Source: Kordiimonadales bacterium (GTDB lineage: Bacteria; Pseudomonadota; Alphaproteobacteria; Sphingomonadales; Kordiimonadaceae). From it: 60,315 nucleotides of DNA. This document shows, in pieces, positions 6,216 to 15,167 of this stretch. Where the stretch lies: assembly GCA_002401685.1 (NCBI GenBank), contig NVTU01000015.1:1-60315 (forward strand), given 5' to 3'. Position 1 is the stretch's first letter, and every line of letters starts with the position of its first letter. Position numbers and translations under genes: made by a program. The notes beneath the pieces are model-generated. The model saw only the letters and a program-made list of their open reading frames with translations, did not search any database and was not told where the DNA came from.

Positions 6216-9119
6216 ATGGCTATGAGTAATCTGCAAAACCCATTGACACCACCTATAACGTGGCCCACCGGTTCAGGTTCAGGTTCAGGTTCAGGTTCAG
6301 GTGAGGTCCCATTCTTCTCTCGGCTGACAAGCAAGTTTTTGGCGATGACGCTGTTGCTGTTCTTGGCGCCGCAAGTAGCGATGTATTATTACACCTCAAA
6401 TGCCGCATCTCAAATGCTGGTTGATAGCCTGCGAGATGATTTGAAAGAGAAATCCTTTCTTGTGGGTGCTGATATTGACCGGCTTTTTGACCAGCGATCA
6501 ACCGATGTTTTGATCCTGTCACAGGCGGATGTTTTAGAAACTGAGAATGTGCCTGCGATCATTCAGTATCTGACAGAAGTTATTGAAGGTACGCCGTATC
6601 TGGATGATATTGATGTCATCCAGATTGACGGCACCATCATTGCCAGTTCTGGTGAGCAGAATGAAAGAGGCCAGAATATCCTGCAGCTTTATCCCGAACT
6701 GCGGCATATATTTGTAGATGTTCTTGCCGGTAAACAGGGCGATCTGTTTGTCTCCGAAATCCTAGAGTTGGACAGTGGCGCTGGGCTCGCATTCCTAACC
6801 CCGATTACGGACGATGCGAATGTCAATGTTGTGAAAGTGCTGTTGGTAGAGATCAACCTGGATACAGTGAAAAATATTGTCGCTGAATTTGATGAGCGGG
6901 TGATCGGTGATAAGTATGTTTATTTGGTGGACAATGACGGCAGGGTGATCGTGACCGCCGACCCCGCTGTAAGGCTTTTGGCACCGTTTCCTGACCTGAA
7001 GGTTCAGCCAGATTTGCTGGATAATTTCTCTCTCCAGGGTGATGTAGGCAGTATTACCTATACCGATGCAACTGGTGTGCAGGTGATGGCTGGCTTTGCT
7101 GATATGGCTGAATTTGGCCTCAATAAAGCAATGGACTGGAGTATTATCGCCGTTGCCCCTATTTCAGACATTACCCAACCGGTTACAAAGTTTCAAAACG
7201 CCCTTCTTATCATTTCAGCGGTACTGTTTGCCGCAGTGGCGACGGCAATGTTTCTGATCAGTCGCGGCATCGGTGGCTCGGTGAAGAAACTGCTGGACGG
7301 TGCCGTGCGCGTGGGTAAAGGCGATATTAAATATAGGGTGAAGCTGCACCAAAATGACGAGTTTGGGTATTTTGCCAAGGCGCTGAACCTAACACTGGAT
7401 AATTTGGTGTATGCTCAGGAAAAAGCTGAAAACGCTACAATGACTAAATCAGATTTCCTTGCGGCGATGAGCCACGAAATTCGCACGCCAATGTCAGGCG
7501 TTATCGGCATGTCGGAACTGATTTTGGATCGAGCACAGGATAAGCAGGTTCTCAGCTGGGCCAAAGATATCCATACCTCCAGCCAGCAGCTTCTAAAAAT
7601 ACTCAATGAAATTCTTGACCAGTCAAAACTGGACGCGGGTAAAATTGTCATTGATCCGCTTGATTTTCACCTCGCCTCTTTTGTTGAAACGACAGCAGGT
7701 ATGTTTAGAAGCGGTATTTTATCAAAAGGGTTGGAGCTACACATTACTTTTGCTCCCGGTATGCATGAAGGCATTTGCGCCGATACGTTGCGTATTGGCC
7801 AGGTTTTGAACAACCTGCTCAGCAATGCGCTTAAATTTACCGAGAACGGCAGAATTTCAATTTTTGTCGAGCACGATAAAAATGAAGACGGTGAATTGAT
7901 GACACGCTTCACTGTATCAGATAGCGGTGTTGGGCTTACTGAGGAGGCGCTTAACAGTTTGTTCACACCGTTCACCCAAGCCGATAACTCTACATCCAGA
8001 CTGTATGGCGGTACAGGGCTGGGGCTATCGATTTCCAAGCAACTTGTTGAATTGATGGGCGGCGAACTTGGTGTGAACAGTGTTGAAGATATAGGCAGCA
8101 AGTTTTGGTTCACGGTGCGGTCAGAGCTAGCGACAAGCGACGTCGATCCACTGCTTGGTGAAGCCTCTGCGGAATCATGGAAAGCGTCTCGGCCACTGCA
8201 GATACTGGTTGTGGAAGATACTGTGGTTTTGCAGAAGCTGGTTGGGATTTTGCTTCGGAAATTAGGACATGTCGTATCTATTGCGAATAACGGCAAAGAG
8301 GCGTTGGAGTTTTACGACGCCGAAGATTATGATGTGATCCTGATGGATGTACGGATGCCCGTGATGGATGGGCTTGAAGCGACTGCCATTATTCGTGCCA
8401 GTGATGGCAAGAAATCTACGATACCGATCATCGCGATGACAGCTGATGTATCCAGCCGCAATATTAAAATTTACAAAGACACGGGCATGGATGCCACCTG
8501 CGCCAAACCACTTGATGTCCCCTTGTTATTCAGGACAATTAACAGCTTGGTTGGCGAACAAATCCATACCACGACGGCGAATATAGCCAACTCTGCAAAA
8601 GGTAAAGAAGCCAAGAGTAGTCAGGCCGACACTCGGGCCACTGAAGCTATGAACGGGGGCTTCGCCGGTGTAGTTACCCATGTGACGGATACGATTGCTA
8701 AACAAGCCAAACGCAAAATCAAGGTGCAGGGTCAGATGAAACCAGTGCCTGGTGTTAGCGAGGCGACCCTCATTCAATTGCAAGTGGAATTTGAAGAGGA
8801 TTTGGTGATTAAGTGCGGTAAACTGCTGATGGCGGTTAAGGAGCTTAAAGAAAACCCAGAGGACCTAGACCTGCGCTGTAAAATGAAACTGATGATCCAT
8901 TCAATCAAAGGGGACGGTGGATTGTTCGGCTATTCGTTGGTCTCTAAAATTGCGGCCGACGCCAATGATTTATTGGCCGGTGAAGGGTTGCTACTTAAAA
9001 AAGACACTGACACACTCGGCAATTCGATCGAGGCACTATCCCTGCTGGCTAATAATAAAGTCTACGGAAGTGGCGGGCAGGCTGGGCGCATATTGCTGCA
9101 AGGGTTGAAGGATAATTAG
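6216..9119 (+). CDS. Hybrid sensor histidine kinase (HAMP-HisKA-HATPase-REC-HPt)
   Basis: 967 residues. TM1 is at about 41-58, then a periplasmic sensor region (about 60-325, Cache-like by size and context), TM2 at about 328-350 and a HAMP linker. HisKA follows with the phospho-accepting His in MSHEIRTPM (H420). The HATPase has N-box SNALKFTENG and G-box GGTGLGLSISKQ. The REC domain carries phospho-Asp in VILMDVRMPVMDG (D711). The C-terminal HPt has its His in MIHSIKGDGG (H895). All parts of a four-step phosphorelay are in one inner-membrane protein. The output regulator is not adjacent. A Gly-Ser tract near the N-terminus comes from a hexanucleotide repeat. The start is an ATG with a weak RBS; a second in-frame ATG is two codons downstream. 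Confidence 0.93.
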   Translation: MAMSNLQNPLTPPITWPTGSGSGSGSGSGEVPFFSRLTSKFLAMTLLLFLAPQVAMYYYTSNAASQMLVDSLRDDLKEKSFLVGADIDRLFDQRSTDVLILSQADVLETENVPAIIQYLTEVIEGTPYLDDIDVIQIDGTIIASSGEQNERGQNILQLYPELRHIFVDVLAGKQGDLFVSEILELDSGAGLAFLTPITDDANVNVVKVLLVEINLDTVKNIVAEFDERVIGDKYVYLVDNDGRVIVTADPAVRLLAPFPDLKVQPDLLDNFSLQGDVGSITYTDATGVQVMAGFADMAEFGLNKAMDWSIIAVAPISDITQPVTKFQNALLIISAVLFAAVATAMFLISRGIGGSVKKLLDGAVRVGKGDIKYRVKLHQNDEFGYFAKALNLTLDNLVYAQEKAENATMTKSDFLAAMSHEIRTPMSGVIGMSELILDRAQDKQVLSWAKDIHTSSQQLLKILNEILDQSKLDAGKIVIDPLDFHLASFVETTAGMFRSGILSKGLELHITFAPGMHEGICADTLRIGQVLNNLLSNALKFTENGRISIFVEHDKNEDGELMTRFTVSDSGVGLTEEALNSLFTPFTQADNSTSRLYGGTGLGLSISKQLVELMGGELGVNSVEDIGSKFWFTVRSELATSDVDPLLGEASAESWKASRPLQILVVEDTVVLQKLVGILLRKLGHVVSIANNGKEALEFYDAEDYDVILMDVRMPVMDGLEATAIIRASDGKKSTIPIIAMTADVSSRNIKIYKDTGMDATCAKPLDVPLLFRTINSLVGEQIHTTTANIANSAKGKEAKSSQADTRATEAMNGGFAGVVTHVTDTIAKQAKRKIKVQGQMKPVPGVSEATLIQLQVEFEEDLVIKCGKLLMAVKELKENPEDLDLRCKMKLMIHSIKGDGGLFGYSLVSKIAADANDLLAGEGLLLKKDTDTLGNSIEALSLLANNKVYGSGGQAGRILLQGLKDN
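6270..6299 (+). repeat. Hexanucleotide tandem repeat GGTTCA x5
   Basis: Five perfect copies of GGTTCA encode a Gly-Ser tract at residues 19-28 of the hybrid kinase, just before TM1. Copy number changes would lengthen or shorten the linker by two residues per unit without shifting the frame, so it can tune but not switch the gene. Confidence 0.9.
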
Positions 9120-9191
9120 AATAACTGCCTAGGTGTTACGTGGTCCTGTTCAATGGCAATTGCTGCTGGGTCGGCTCTGCTTGATTGCGGT

Positions 9192-10349
9192 TTAAAATTC
9201 CACGCTTAACTGGACGCCAAAAATCAGGGCGTTGGCCTCGGTGCCGCCGGGGTTGGACACATACTGTGCCACTGGCTGCACTGTGATAATGTCGTTTACT
9301 ACTGCAGTACAATTCAACTCAAAAACCACTTCATCTCGTAAGCTTTCTAGTCGGTTTGAGATTTTGCCGTAAGCAATGCCGAGGCTCATCCTGTCGCGCG
9401 GCCTTGCAGGGACAATCCCGTTCCACGAAAGCGCGCCAAGTATAAACAGCGGAAACAAGTTTAAGCCTTTCTCAGGTGCGAGTTGCAGCATGATCATTGC
9501 GGTTGGCCCGGTGGGTGTGAGTGGCCCCTCGATATAGCTATAAAACCCGTAATCAGCGCGCGCGTCTCTTGTGGCTTGCGTTTCAGTTAAAACCTCAGCG
9601 TCCGCCGTGTCATAATAGGCGCCGAAACCGAAGGCGGCCTCGCTGAAGGCCTGGCGGTATTCAGCAGCGATAAGCACGCCGTCACCGGGGTTGAAGCTAA
9701 AATCAAGGCCGTGATCATCTGTACTAAAATTGTTTTGGGCCGATAAATAAGCGCCGACAGTAAATGTGCTGGTTTCGCTGGTGGCATAAGCCAGATATGC
9801 CCCCCATGTGGACGTAGGCCCCGTCGTGAAACCACCTGCGTTTGTAGAAATGGCGCCAGCGTTTGACGAAAATGTAGCGTTGACGAAATTACCCATTATA
9901 TCAAGCGACGCGAAGGTATCGCCTGCACTTAGGCGGCCAGCTGCAAAAGCCAACTTTTCGCCGCTGTAGGCGGCGTAGGCTTCATAAAGCCACAAGGCGT
10001 TGGCATCGTTAAATGTGCCCTGAAGTCCGCCGAAATCCCCGACATGCTGATCACTAAGCGCAGCGCCTTGGGTCCAGGCCCCCGTAACCGCGAAAGTCCA
10101 TTTGTCGGCAATTTGAAAAGAAGCTCCGACGTCTAGTTCGTGGGTATAGCTCGACCCTCGGGATTGGCCGCCCGATACATTGGAGAGGAAGTTTCCGGTA
10201 TAGCTGATACTGAAAACCTGTGCGCCTTCAGCGTCCTCCCTTTCCTGATAAGCAAGGGCCGAAGGAGCACACAGGCAGGCGAAGGTGGCGGACAGAATAA
10301 CTAACCGCCGATGACAGCTATGAGGTCGCCAATGCCGTTTTCCGGGCAT
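9192..10349 (-). CDS. OprB-family carbohydrate-selective porin
   Basis: 385 residues. A signal peptide (about 1-33, ending APSALA) precedes a long beta-rich sequence with many alternating aromatic/small strands. It closes with YVSNPGG...ALIFGVQLSVEF, the typical OprB C-terminal signature with terminal Phe for outer-membrane assembly. OprB proteins are outer-membrane porins for sugars. The gene is monocistronic, convergent with the upstream hybrid kinase. The 251 bp between it and the TPR gene (10350-10600) hold no other feature I can support. The start codon is the most upstream ATG and could be too long. Confidence 0.8.
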   Translation of the reverse strand: MPGKRHWRPHSCHRRLVILSATFACLCAPSALAYQEREDAEGAQVFSISYTGNFLSNVSGGQSRGSSYTHELDVGASFQIADKWTFAVTGAWTQGAALSDQHVGDFGGLQGTFNDANALWLYEAYAAYSGEKLAFAAGRLSAGDTFASLDIMGNFVNATFSSNAGAISTNAGGFTTGPTSTWGAYLAYATSETSTFTVGAYLSAQNNFSTDDHGLDFSFNPGDGVLIAAEYRQAFSEAAFGFGAYYDTADAEVLTETQATRDARADYGFYSYIEGPLTPTGPTAMIMLQLAPEKGLNLFPLFILGALSWNGIVPARPRDRMSLGIAYGKISNRLESLRDEVVFELNCTAVVNDIITVQPVAQYVSNPGGTEANALIFGVQLSVEF

Positions 10350-10600
10350 AGAACTCTGCGCCCAAACCTTGAGGAAGCTAGCTATGATATTGCCTTCCTA
10401 TTGTTAGCTAATAAGCAGGTAGGTTCGTTTGTTTCCTAAGGGTATACTTTAAAAGGTGAAAGTAAAATTAAGCTGACGCTGATAAATCGGCTATCTAGGA
10501 AAGGTACGCACTAAGCTGTGGTTTTCTGCCTGCCCCCACACTGTGGCGCTGTGAAAGAGACCAAAGGCGAAAAGACCTTCCCCGCATTCACCAAGGCGCC

Positions 10601-11626
10601 TTAAAGTGCTGCTAATGTTTTACCCAGCCGTTTGATTAGTTTCTGTAGGGCCTTATCAGAAGGGCCCTCAAGGGCGGCGTTCAAAAACGCTCGGGCTTGG
10701 CTGATGCTGCCGTCTGCAAAAAGCAACGAAGCAAGATGATATTGGCTGTATGTTTTGCGAAGTGGCGTATCAAAAACACCCAAGGCGAGGAATTTACAGA
10801 GCGCTTTGATCCCTTCTTGGATATGGATTTTGCCAGCACTTGCAGTTGCGCCGAGCAAATAGGTGGCCATTATGGTGGGCTCTAGCCGAACCCTGAAATT
10901 ACCACTGCTGGTACCTTGCTCATCAAAAGCCACGGTTTGAAAGTCTTTGTAGGCTGCTTCAAAGTCCCCGTTTTCCCGGTGGAGGTCACCGCGCTGTAAT
11001 CGTCCTGCAGAGTTTTCAGGAAACTCAGTGAGCATATCGTCATACACAGCGATCTCTTTCGCACGGTCGCCGGTGGTTCTGTATATTATGGCGAGGCTTA
11101 CGTATCCCCGTTCGCGGTCGCGTTCTTTGATTGCGTAGGCTTGCTCTAACGCGCGGGAGGTGCGACCACCGACAATCCCGGGTGCTTTTAAGTGGAACAA
11201 CATCAGGCCACTTCGGGCGTCCAGGTTTTCCGGGGCCAGACGCACTGCATTTTCAAAGGCGCGCTTGCTTGCTTTGGCGAGGCTTGCAGCGGAAAATACG
11301 CTTGCCCGTTCTGCAAGATCACCGTAGGCGCGGGCAATCCAAAATTGCGACGCAGCGTGTCCATCGTTTTCAGCGACGGCCCACTGTAGGTATTTGACAG
11401 CGTTATCGCTGTCACCGCTGATAAAATAAGTAACGCCTATGCGCCAATTGGCCTCAAAGCGCGTTGCATCGGCGGTCGTGTCCTTTTGAAATTCCGCTAT
11501 GGCAAGCGGCCAGTTGCGCTCTGCATGCGCCCGCAGGCCCGCACTAATATCGGCGGATACTTGGGGGGCCATTAGGCTGTGTAGGCATAGCATTATGAAT
11601 AAGACAGCAAGAATGCGGCTGATCAC
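10601..11626 (-). CDS. Exported TPR protein (paralogue 1)
   Basis: 341 residues from a GTG at 11626, chosen because AGGAT lies 5-9 nt upstream and because translation then begins directly with a signal peptide (VISRILAVLFIMLCLHS... cleaved near VSA-D). The upstream ATG reading adds a positively charged non-signal extension. The body consists of tetratricopeptide-type helical pairs. It aligns over its length with the protein at 12438-13460: both share RFEANWR, HAxxQxW, APGIxGG and GKIHIxEGI blocks. It probably acts as a periplasmic scaffold. Substrate unknown. Confidence 0.7.
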   Translation of the reverse strand: MISRILAVLFIMLCLHSLMAPQVSADISAGLRAHAERNWPLAIAEFQKDTTADATRFEANWRIGVTYFISGDSDNAVKYLQWAVAENDGHAASQFWIARAYGDLAERASVFSAASLAKASKRAFENAVRLAPENLDARSGLMLFHLKAPGIVGGRTSRALEQAYAIKERDRERGYVSLAIIYRTTGDRAKEIAVYDDMLTEFPENSAGRLQRGDLHRENGDFEAAYKDFQTVAFDEQGTSSGNFRVRLEPTIMATYLLGATASAGKIHIQEGIKALCKFLALGVFDTPLRKTYSQYHLASLLFADGSISQARAFLNAALEGPSDKALQKLIKRLGKTLAAL

Positions 11627-11843
11627 GGGGTATCCTTGTGGTATTGTTTTCTTCTTTTTTATACGCCTGTTATAGCAGGGAAAGGGTCTGTAAATCTGCA
11701 CACAAAGCCGCACATTGATGTGAGTTACATGGGATGTGGCTACTCGGGATGTGGGCAATGCTGGGCAATAAACAGCAGAAACACAAGCGGCGAACAAACT
11801 TGTCGCCGCTTAGTCTGCTAAATGTTAGGTCGTGAAATTTAGA

Positions 11844-12308
11844 TCATTCGCCCACGAGAAAGACACGTGCGGGGCAGTGGATGCCGCGTTCTTTTTCTAA
11901 GGTGTAGAAATGGGCTTCAGGCATTTCAGCTGCTCGTTTTTTATGAATAGGCGACGGTTGATACAGCGAGCCGTGCTTCACTAGATGCACCTTCGGTTTC
12001 AAGCTCTCTGCCTTTACACAGTTAGGCTTAAGGGTGCCGGGAAAGCTGCCGTAAAGTTTGCCAAAGGGAATGACTTCCGGCAATCCGTCTAGCAACGGGT
12101 CTATGATAATATTGAGCTCCGTAAGCCCATGCCGCTGATAAAGGTGAAAGACTTTTGGGGATTTTGTGCCCCTTTTGCGTAGCGCGGATAGCACGGTTTC
12201 AAGTTCAGAGGTAACCGCGGTTTCAGGCTCAGGGTGTTTGCCGGCCCCCACCGCAGACACGGAACAGCAGCTTATCAAAAGGGCTACAGAGAGGCAGGGT
12301 CTTATCAT
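11844..12308 (-). CDS. Hypothetical exported protein
   Basis: 154 residues with a clear signal peptide (MIRPCLSVALLISCCSVSAVGA, probable cleavage near residue 22). The mature part has one Cys pair (about residues 97 and 147) that could form a disulphide. No family recognised. It lies between the two TPR paralogues and is transcribed in the same direction, so the three may form a functional unit, though gaps of 129 and 217 bp suggest separate promoters. Confidence 0.5.
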   Translation of the reverse strand: MIRPCLSVALLISCCSVSAVGAGKHPEPETAVTSELETVLSALRKRGTKSPKVFHLYQRHGLTELNIIIDPLLDGLPEVIPFGKLYGSFPGTLKPNCVKAESLKPKVHLVKHGSLYQPSPIHKKRAAEMPEAHFYTLEKERGIHCPARVFLVGE

Positions 12309-12382
12309 CGGAAAACTCCCAAAAAAGGTGCAGTTAAAACGACGTCAAATGCTTGTCTGTGGTTTATTATCGGCAAAAATGT

Positions 12383-12408
12383 GGCGATTGTGAGGGCTCA
12401 CAATCGCC
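12383..12408. repeat. Perfect 11-bp hairpin between TPR paralogue 2 and the exported protein
   Basis: GGCGATTGTGA (12383-12393) and TCACAATCGCC (12398-12408) are perfectly complementary around a 4-nt loop. For leftward transcription it follows the TPR gene ending at 12438 and could terminate it, but only a short T-poor tract follows. It could equally be an operator for the exported-protein gene that starts 75 bp further left. The related string GTGGCGATAGTGAGG occurs upstream of the TPR gene near 13534-13548. Confidence 0.5.
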
Positions 12409-12437
12409 GTGTTCGGTAAAAAGGCTTTAAAGTGAAT

Positions 12438-13460
12438 TCACGTTGCTTTTTTCAGCACTTTCTTGAACTTCTTAAGCAGCTTTTTAAGGTCCTTGTCTTT
12501 GCGTTTGCTTGATTGGGCAGTGTCAAAGCTGGTGCGTGCAGCGGTCAAGTTGCCGTTCTGCAGGTATAGGGATGCGAGATAATAGTTTGCATAGCCTTCA
12601 AGCGGGCTGCTTTCCAGATAGGGCTTTGTAAATTCGGTGTCGCTGAGGAAACCGGTCATCGCTTCAATACCTTCGGCAATATGGATTTTGCCCTTGCTGG
12701 CAACTGCGCCGAGGTAATAGTTACCGAATTTGATGTTATCGATCTCGTCCTCTTCGGTGCCGGTTAGGCTCGTGAGCGCTTTAAAGTCAGCATAGGCTTT
12801 TTCCATCGAGCCATCGGTGCGGTGGATTTGGCCTCGTACGGAGTAGCCAATATAATTGCTGGGATCGAGCGCCACGAGTGCGTCGGCTTTTGCCATGGCT
12901 TCAGCGGGTTCTTCGCGCGCCTGATGCGCCGCTATCAGGTTGACCAGGCCTTTTGATTTGTCGCGTGCAAAAATTTCATTGGCTTGCACCAGCGCTGCGT
13001 CTTTATCACCACCCGCTATGCCGGGCGCCTGCAACAAATACTGTACCAGGGCCCCGCGTGCTTCAAGGTGGTCAGGGTCCAGCTCAATCGCTCTCTCAAA
13101 TGCTTTTTTGCTTTTTTTCGCATAGCCAAGAGCGGAGAAGATACTAGCGCTTTGGGCGGTTTGGCCGTTGGCGGCTCCCCACCAATATTGCGCTTCTGCA
13201 TGGTCGGCATTTTCTTCAATCGCGGTTTCCAGATAATTCAACGCTTCTTTAGGGTCACCCATCATTATGTAGGTCTGGCCTGTGCGCCAATTGGCTTCAA
13301 ATCGGCTGGTGGTAACGTTGATGTCTTTCTTGAACTCAGTCAGGGCAACGTCAAACGCCCCGTCTTCCTGCGCCTTAATACCAGCTTTAATGTCTGAAAG
13401 GGCGGCAGGGGCAACCAGAAGCGCTGCGCTCAGTGCGAAGGCGAGAGTAGTTTTAGCCAT
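12438..13460 (-). CDS. Exported TPR protein (paralogue 2)
   Basis: 340 residues with a signal peptide MAKTTLAFALSAALLVAPAALS. It has several tetratricopeptide units (for example HAEAQYWWGAANGQ, AFERAIELDPDHLEARGAL) and a very Lys-rich C-terminus (RKDKDLKKLLKKFKK). It is a paralogue of the protein at 10601-11626, presumably from a local duplication with the small exported gene between. Likely a periplasmic protein-interaction scaffold. No catalytic domain is visible. Confidence 0.72.
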   Translation of the reverse strand: MAKTTLAFALSAALLVAPAALSDIKAGIKAQEDGAFDVALTEFKKDINVTTSRFEANWRTGQTYIMMGDPKEALNYLETAIEENADHAEAQYWWGAANGQTAQSASIFSALGYAKKSKKAFERAIELDPDHLEARGALVQYLLQAPGIAGGDKDAALVQANEIFARDKSKGLVNLIAAHQAREEPAEAMAKADALVALDPSNYIGYSVRGQIHRTDGSMEKAYADFKALTSLTGTEEDEIDNIKFGNYYLGAVASKGKIHIAEGIEAMTGFLSDTEFTKPYLESSPLEGYANYYLASLYLQNGNLTAARTSFDTAQSSKRKDKDLKKLLKKFKKVLKKAT

Positions 13461-13693
13461 GGAGTCATTATCCTAAAAATAAAACAAATCGTTCAAATAA
13501 CGTAGGTCAATAGGACGTAATCAAAACAGAAAATGTGGCGATAGTGAGGTTTGTTAGCATAGCCCGCGGTCCGGATACCTATAAAAACAGGCTACACGAC
13601 TGCAACGAAACGCCCTGTCAGGTTTTTCTGTTTTTACCCGAATCTTAGAGAAATCCAGCCAATTCAACGGGTCCAGCCAATGTGACACGGCTG

Positions 13694-13724
13694 CTGTCAT
13701 ATGACAGTGGGGGTGACTGTCATA
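13694..13724. promoter_or_regulatory. Palindromic operator-like cluster
   Basis: CTGTCATATGACAG (13694-13707) is a perfect 14-bp palindrome. Its right half TGACAG also forms an inverted repeat with CTGTCA at 13717-13722 (9-nt spacer), and a further half-site TGACA lies at 13683-13687. This is the layout of a multi-site operator. It sits 110-140 bp before the 13832-15494 unit, in a 371-bp gene-free stretch between divergent transcription units, so the HTH protein at 15168 is a natural candidate binder. The rest of 13461-13831 shows no gene. Confidence 0.55.
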
Positions 13725-13831
13725 CCGCTGTCGCTGTGCAGGGGAGAATTAGCTGCCACATAAGCATCACCGAACAACAACAGCGAGTTAAGCCTGACCC
13801 CCCAAAAGGGGACGGCACAGAGGGAACGGTT

Positions 13832-14023
13832 ATGATGATCAAATCTATATGTCTGGTGGGAATAGTGATGTGGATGGTAGATCCCACCATTTTCAGTCCC
13901 GTGCGTTGCAGTGTTGAGGCACTTAATAGTGCGGTGACCGGGTTTGAGCAAACCGTTCAAAATAAAATAACAGCGCTTGGAGGAAACACCCCTATAGTGC
14001 GCCGATCGGGCAGGAGCGAGTAA
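13832..14023 (+). CDS. Small protein with N-terminal hydrophobic segment
   Basis: 63 residues. GAGGGAAC precedes the ATG with good spacing, so I prefer this start to the ATG at 13682, which would run through the operator-like repeats. Residues 1-22 are hydrophobic (signal peptide or TM anchor), and the rest is short and polar. Its stop is 1 bp before the next gene, which indicates an operon. Not recognised. Confidence 0.45.
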   Translation: MMIKSICLVGIVMWMVDPTIFSPVRCSVEALNSAVTGFEQTVQNKITALGGNTPIVRRSGRSE

Positions 14024-14024
14024 G

Positions 14025-14609
14025 ATGGCAGACGCAGCAATGAAACAACAAGACAGCAAATTTGATATGGTTACGCTGTCTAGCGGCTATTGGTTTGCAT
14101 TCGACTGTGACGGTGATGAGATCACTGTGCACGGCTCTGCCTTCAGTGGTAAAGAGCGGGTCTATATAAATGACGCGCTTGTTTTCGAAAAGCGTAGTTT
14201 TCGCTATCATAGCAGGCACAAGTTTCCGCATGCAGGGCATGACTATGAAGTCCATTTTTCGACGGTGAGCGTGTTCAAGGCTAGCATCGAATGTCTGGTG
14301 ATAAAAAATGGCAGCATTGTAGGCGTAAAAACGGCTGGCTATTACGTCGGCTCTAAATCGAAAATCTTGAAAAAAATGCTTGTGCCAGTCTCTGCTGGCC
14401 TTTTGGCAGGCTTGGCCGGCGCGACTATTGGGTTAGATTGGTCTGGTTATTTTGAGGAAATACCGTTTTGGGGCTTTTTGGGGGTTTTGGCAGGTGCACT
14501 AGGCCTGCTGGTGGCGGGCGTTGCTGTCTATTGGCACCGGCTGAGAGCGAAAGAACAGCGTGACGCTGCCTCTACCGGAGACAGTGAAACAACAGGGCAG
14601 GGCCAATAG
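14025..14609 (+). CDS. Hypothetical membrane protein with N-terminal beta-rich domain (paralogue 1)
   Basis: 194 residues. Positions about 12-112 form a soluble beta-rich domain with the pattern SGYWFAF, SGKERVYINDALVFEKRSF, GHDYEV and a final GVKT. Two TM segments follow (about 124-142 and 150-174) and a short charged tail. It aligns with the next gene product throughout. The strand pattern with SGK..VYIND is seen in uncharacterised bacterial proteins; a FAIM-like beta sandwich is a speculation. RBS GGAGCGAG. The stop is 1 bp before the next ATG, a tandem duplication within one operon. Confidence 0.6.
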   Translation: MADAAMKQQDSKFDMVTLSSGYWFAFDCDGDEITVHGSAFSGKERVYINDALVFEKRSFRYHSRHKFPHAGHDYEVHFSTVSVFKASIECLVIKNGSIVGVKTAGYYVGSKSKILKKMLVPVSAGLLAGLAGATIGLDWSGYFEEIPFWGFLGVLAGALGLLVAGVAVYWHRLRAKEQRDAASTGDSETTGQGQ

Positions 14610-14610
14610 G

Positions 14611-15129
14611 ATGAGGAACAAGGACCAGGCTATAGAAAGCAAGTTCGATGTCGTTTCGATGACCAGTGGCTATTGGTACGCCTTTGAAGATGGCGATGAT
14701 GAAATCACAATCAATATCTCATCTTGGTCCGGCAAAGGACGCCTGTTCATTAATGATGAACTGGTCTTTGAGGGCCGAGGGTTTGGCGTTTATGCCCGTT
14801 ACAGAATTTCCCATGCTGGGAAAGAGTATGATCTCCGTGTCTGCACCGTGCGGGTTATTACCTCCGATGTGGAGGTGATGCTATCAAGTGGTAACAGGAT
14901 TATCGGTGTTAAAACCAGTTCATTTTACGGGGGCTCGACGTCGCATCTCGTTAGAAAGCTTGTGCCGCTCCTGATTGTCGGGTTTGCCTTTGGTATTCTC
15001 GGTGGGATGGTATTGGGTCAATCGATCTCGTTGGATTATGCCCTCGGGTTGGGGCTGGGTCTCACCGTGTCGATGGTCGGCGGCGCGCTCTGGGCAAGAT
15101 ATAGTAAAAAATCGGATCGTGAGCAGTGA
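14611..15129 (+). CDS. Hypothetical membrane protein with N-terminal beta-rich domain (paralogue 2)
   Basis: 172 residues from the ATG at 14611. I chose this start because it aligns with the N-terminus of paralogue 1 (SKFDVVSMTSGYWYAF against SKFDMVTLSSGYWFAF) and follows a GGGCAGGGCC. The soluble domain (about 9-108) repeats SGKGRLFINDELVFEGRGF and GKEYDL. Two TM segments follow (about 120-138, 144-165). The two paralogues may form a hetero-oligomer in the inner membrane. Function unknown. Confidence 0.6.
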   Translation: MRNKDQAIESKFDVVSMTSGYWYAFEDGDDEITINISSWSGKGRLFINDELVFEGRGFGVYARYRISHAGKEYDLRVCTVRVITSDVEVMLSSGNRIIGVKTSSFYGGSTSHLVRKLVPLLIVGFAFGILGGMVLGQSISLDYALGLGLGLTVSMVGGALWARYSKKSDREQ

Positions 15130-15167
15130 TAGACACCTCCCAGACCCGTAACATGGCGGGCCGGTAG

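Noticed and set aside
13682-13831. Longer start for the small exported protein at 13832
   Set aside because: The extension would encode the palindromic repeats and lacks an RBS, while the internal ATG has a strong one.
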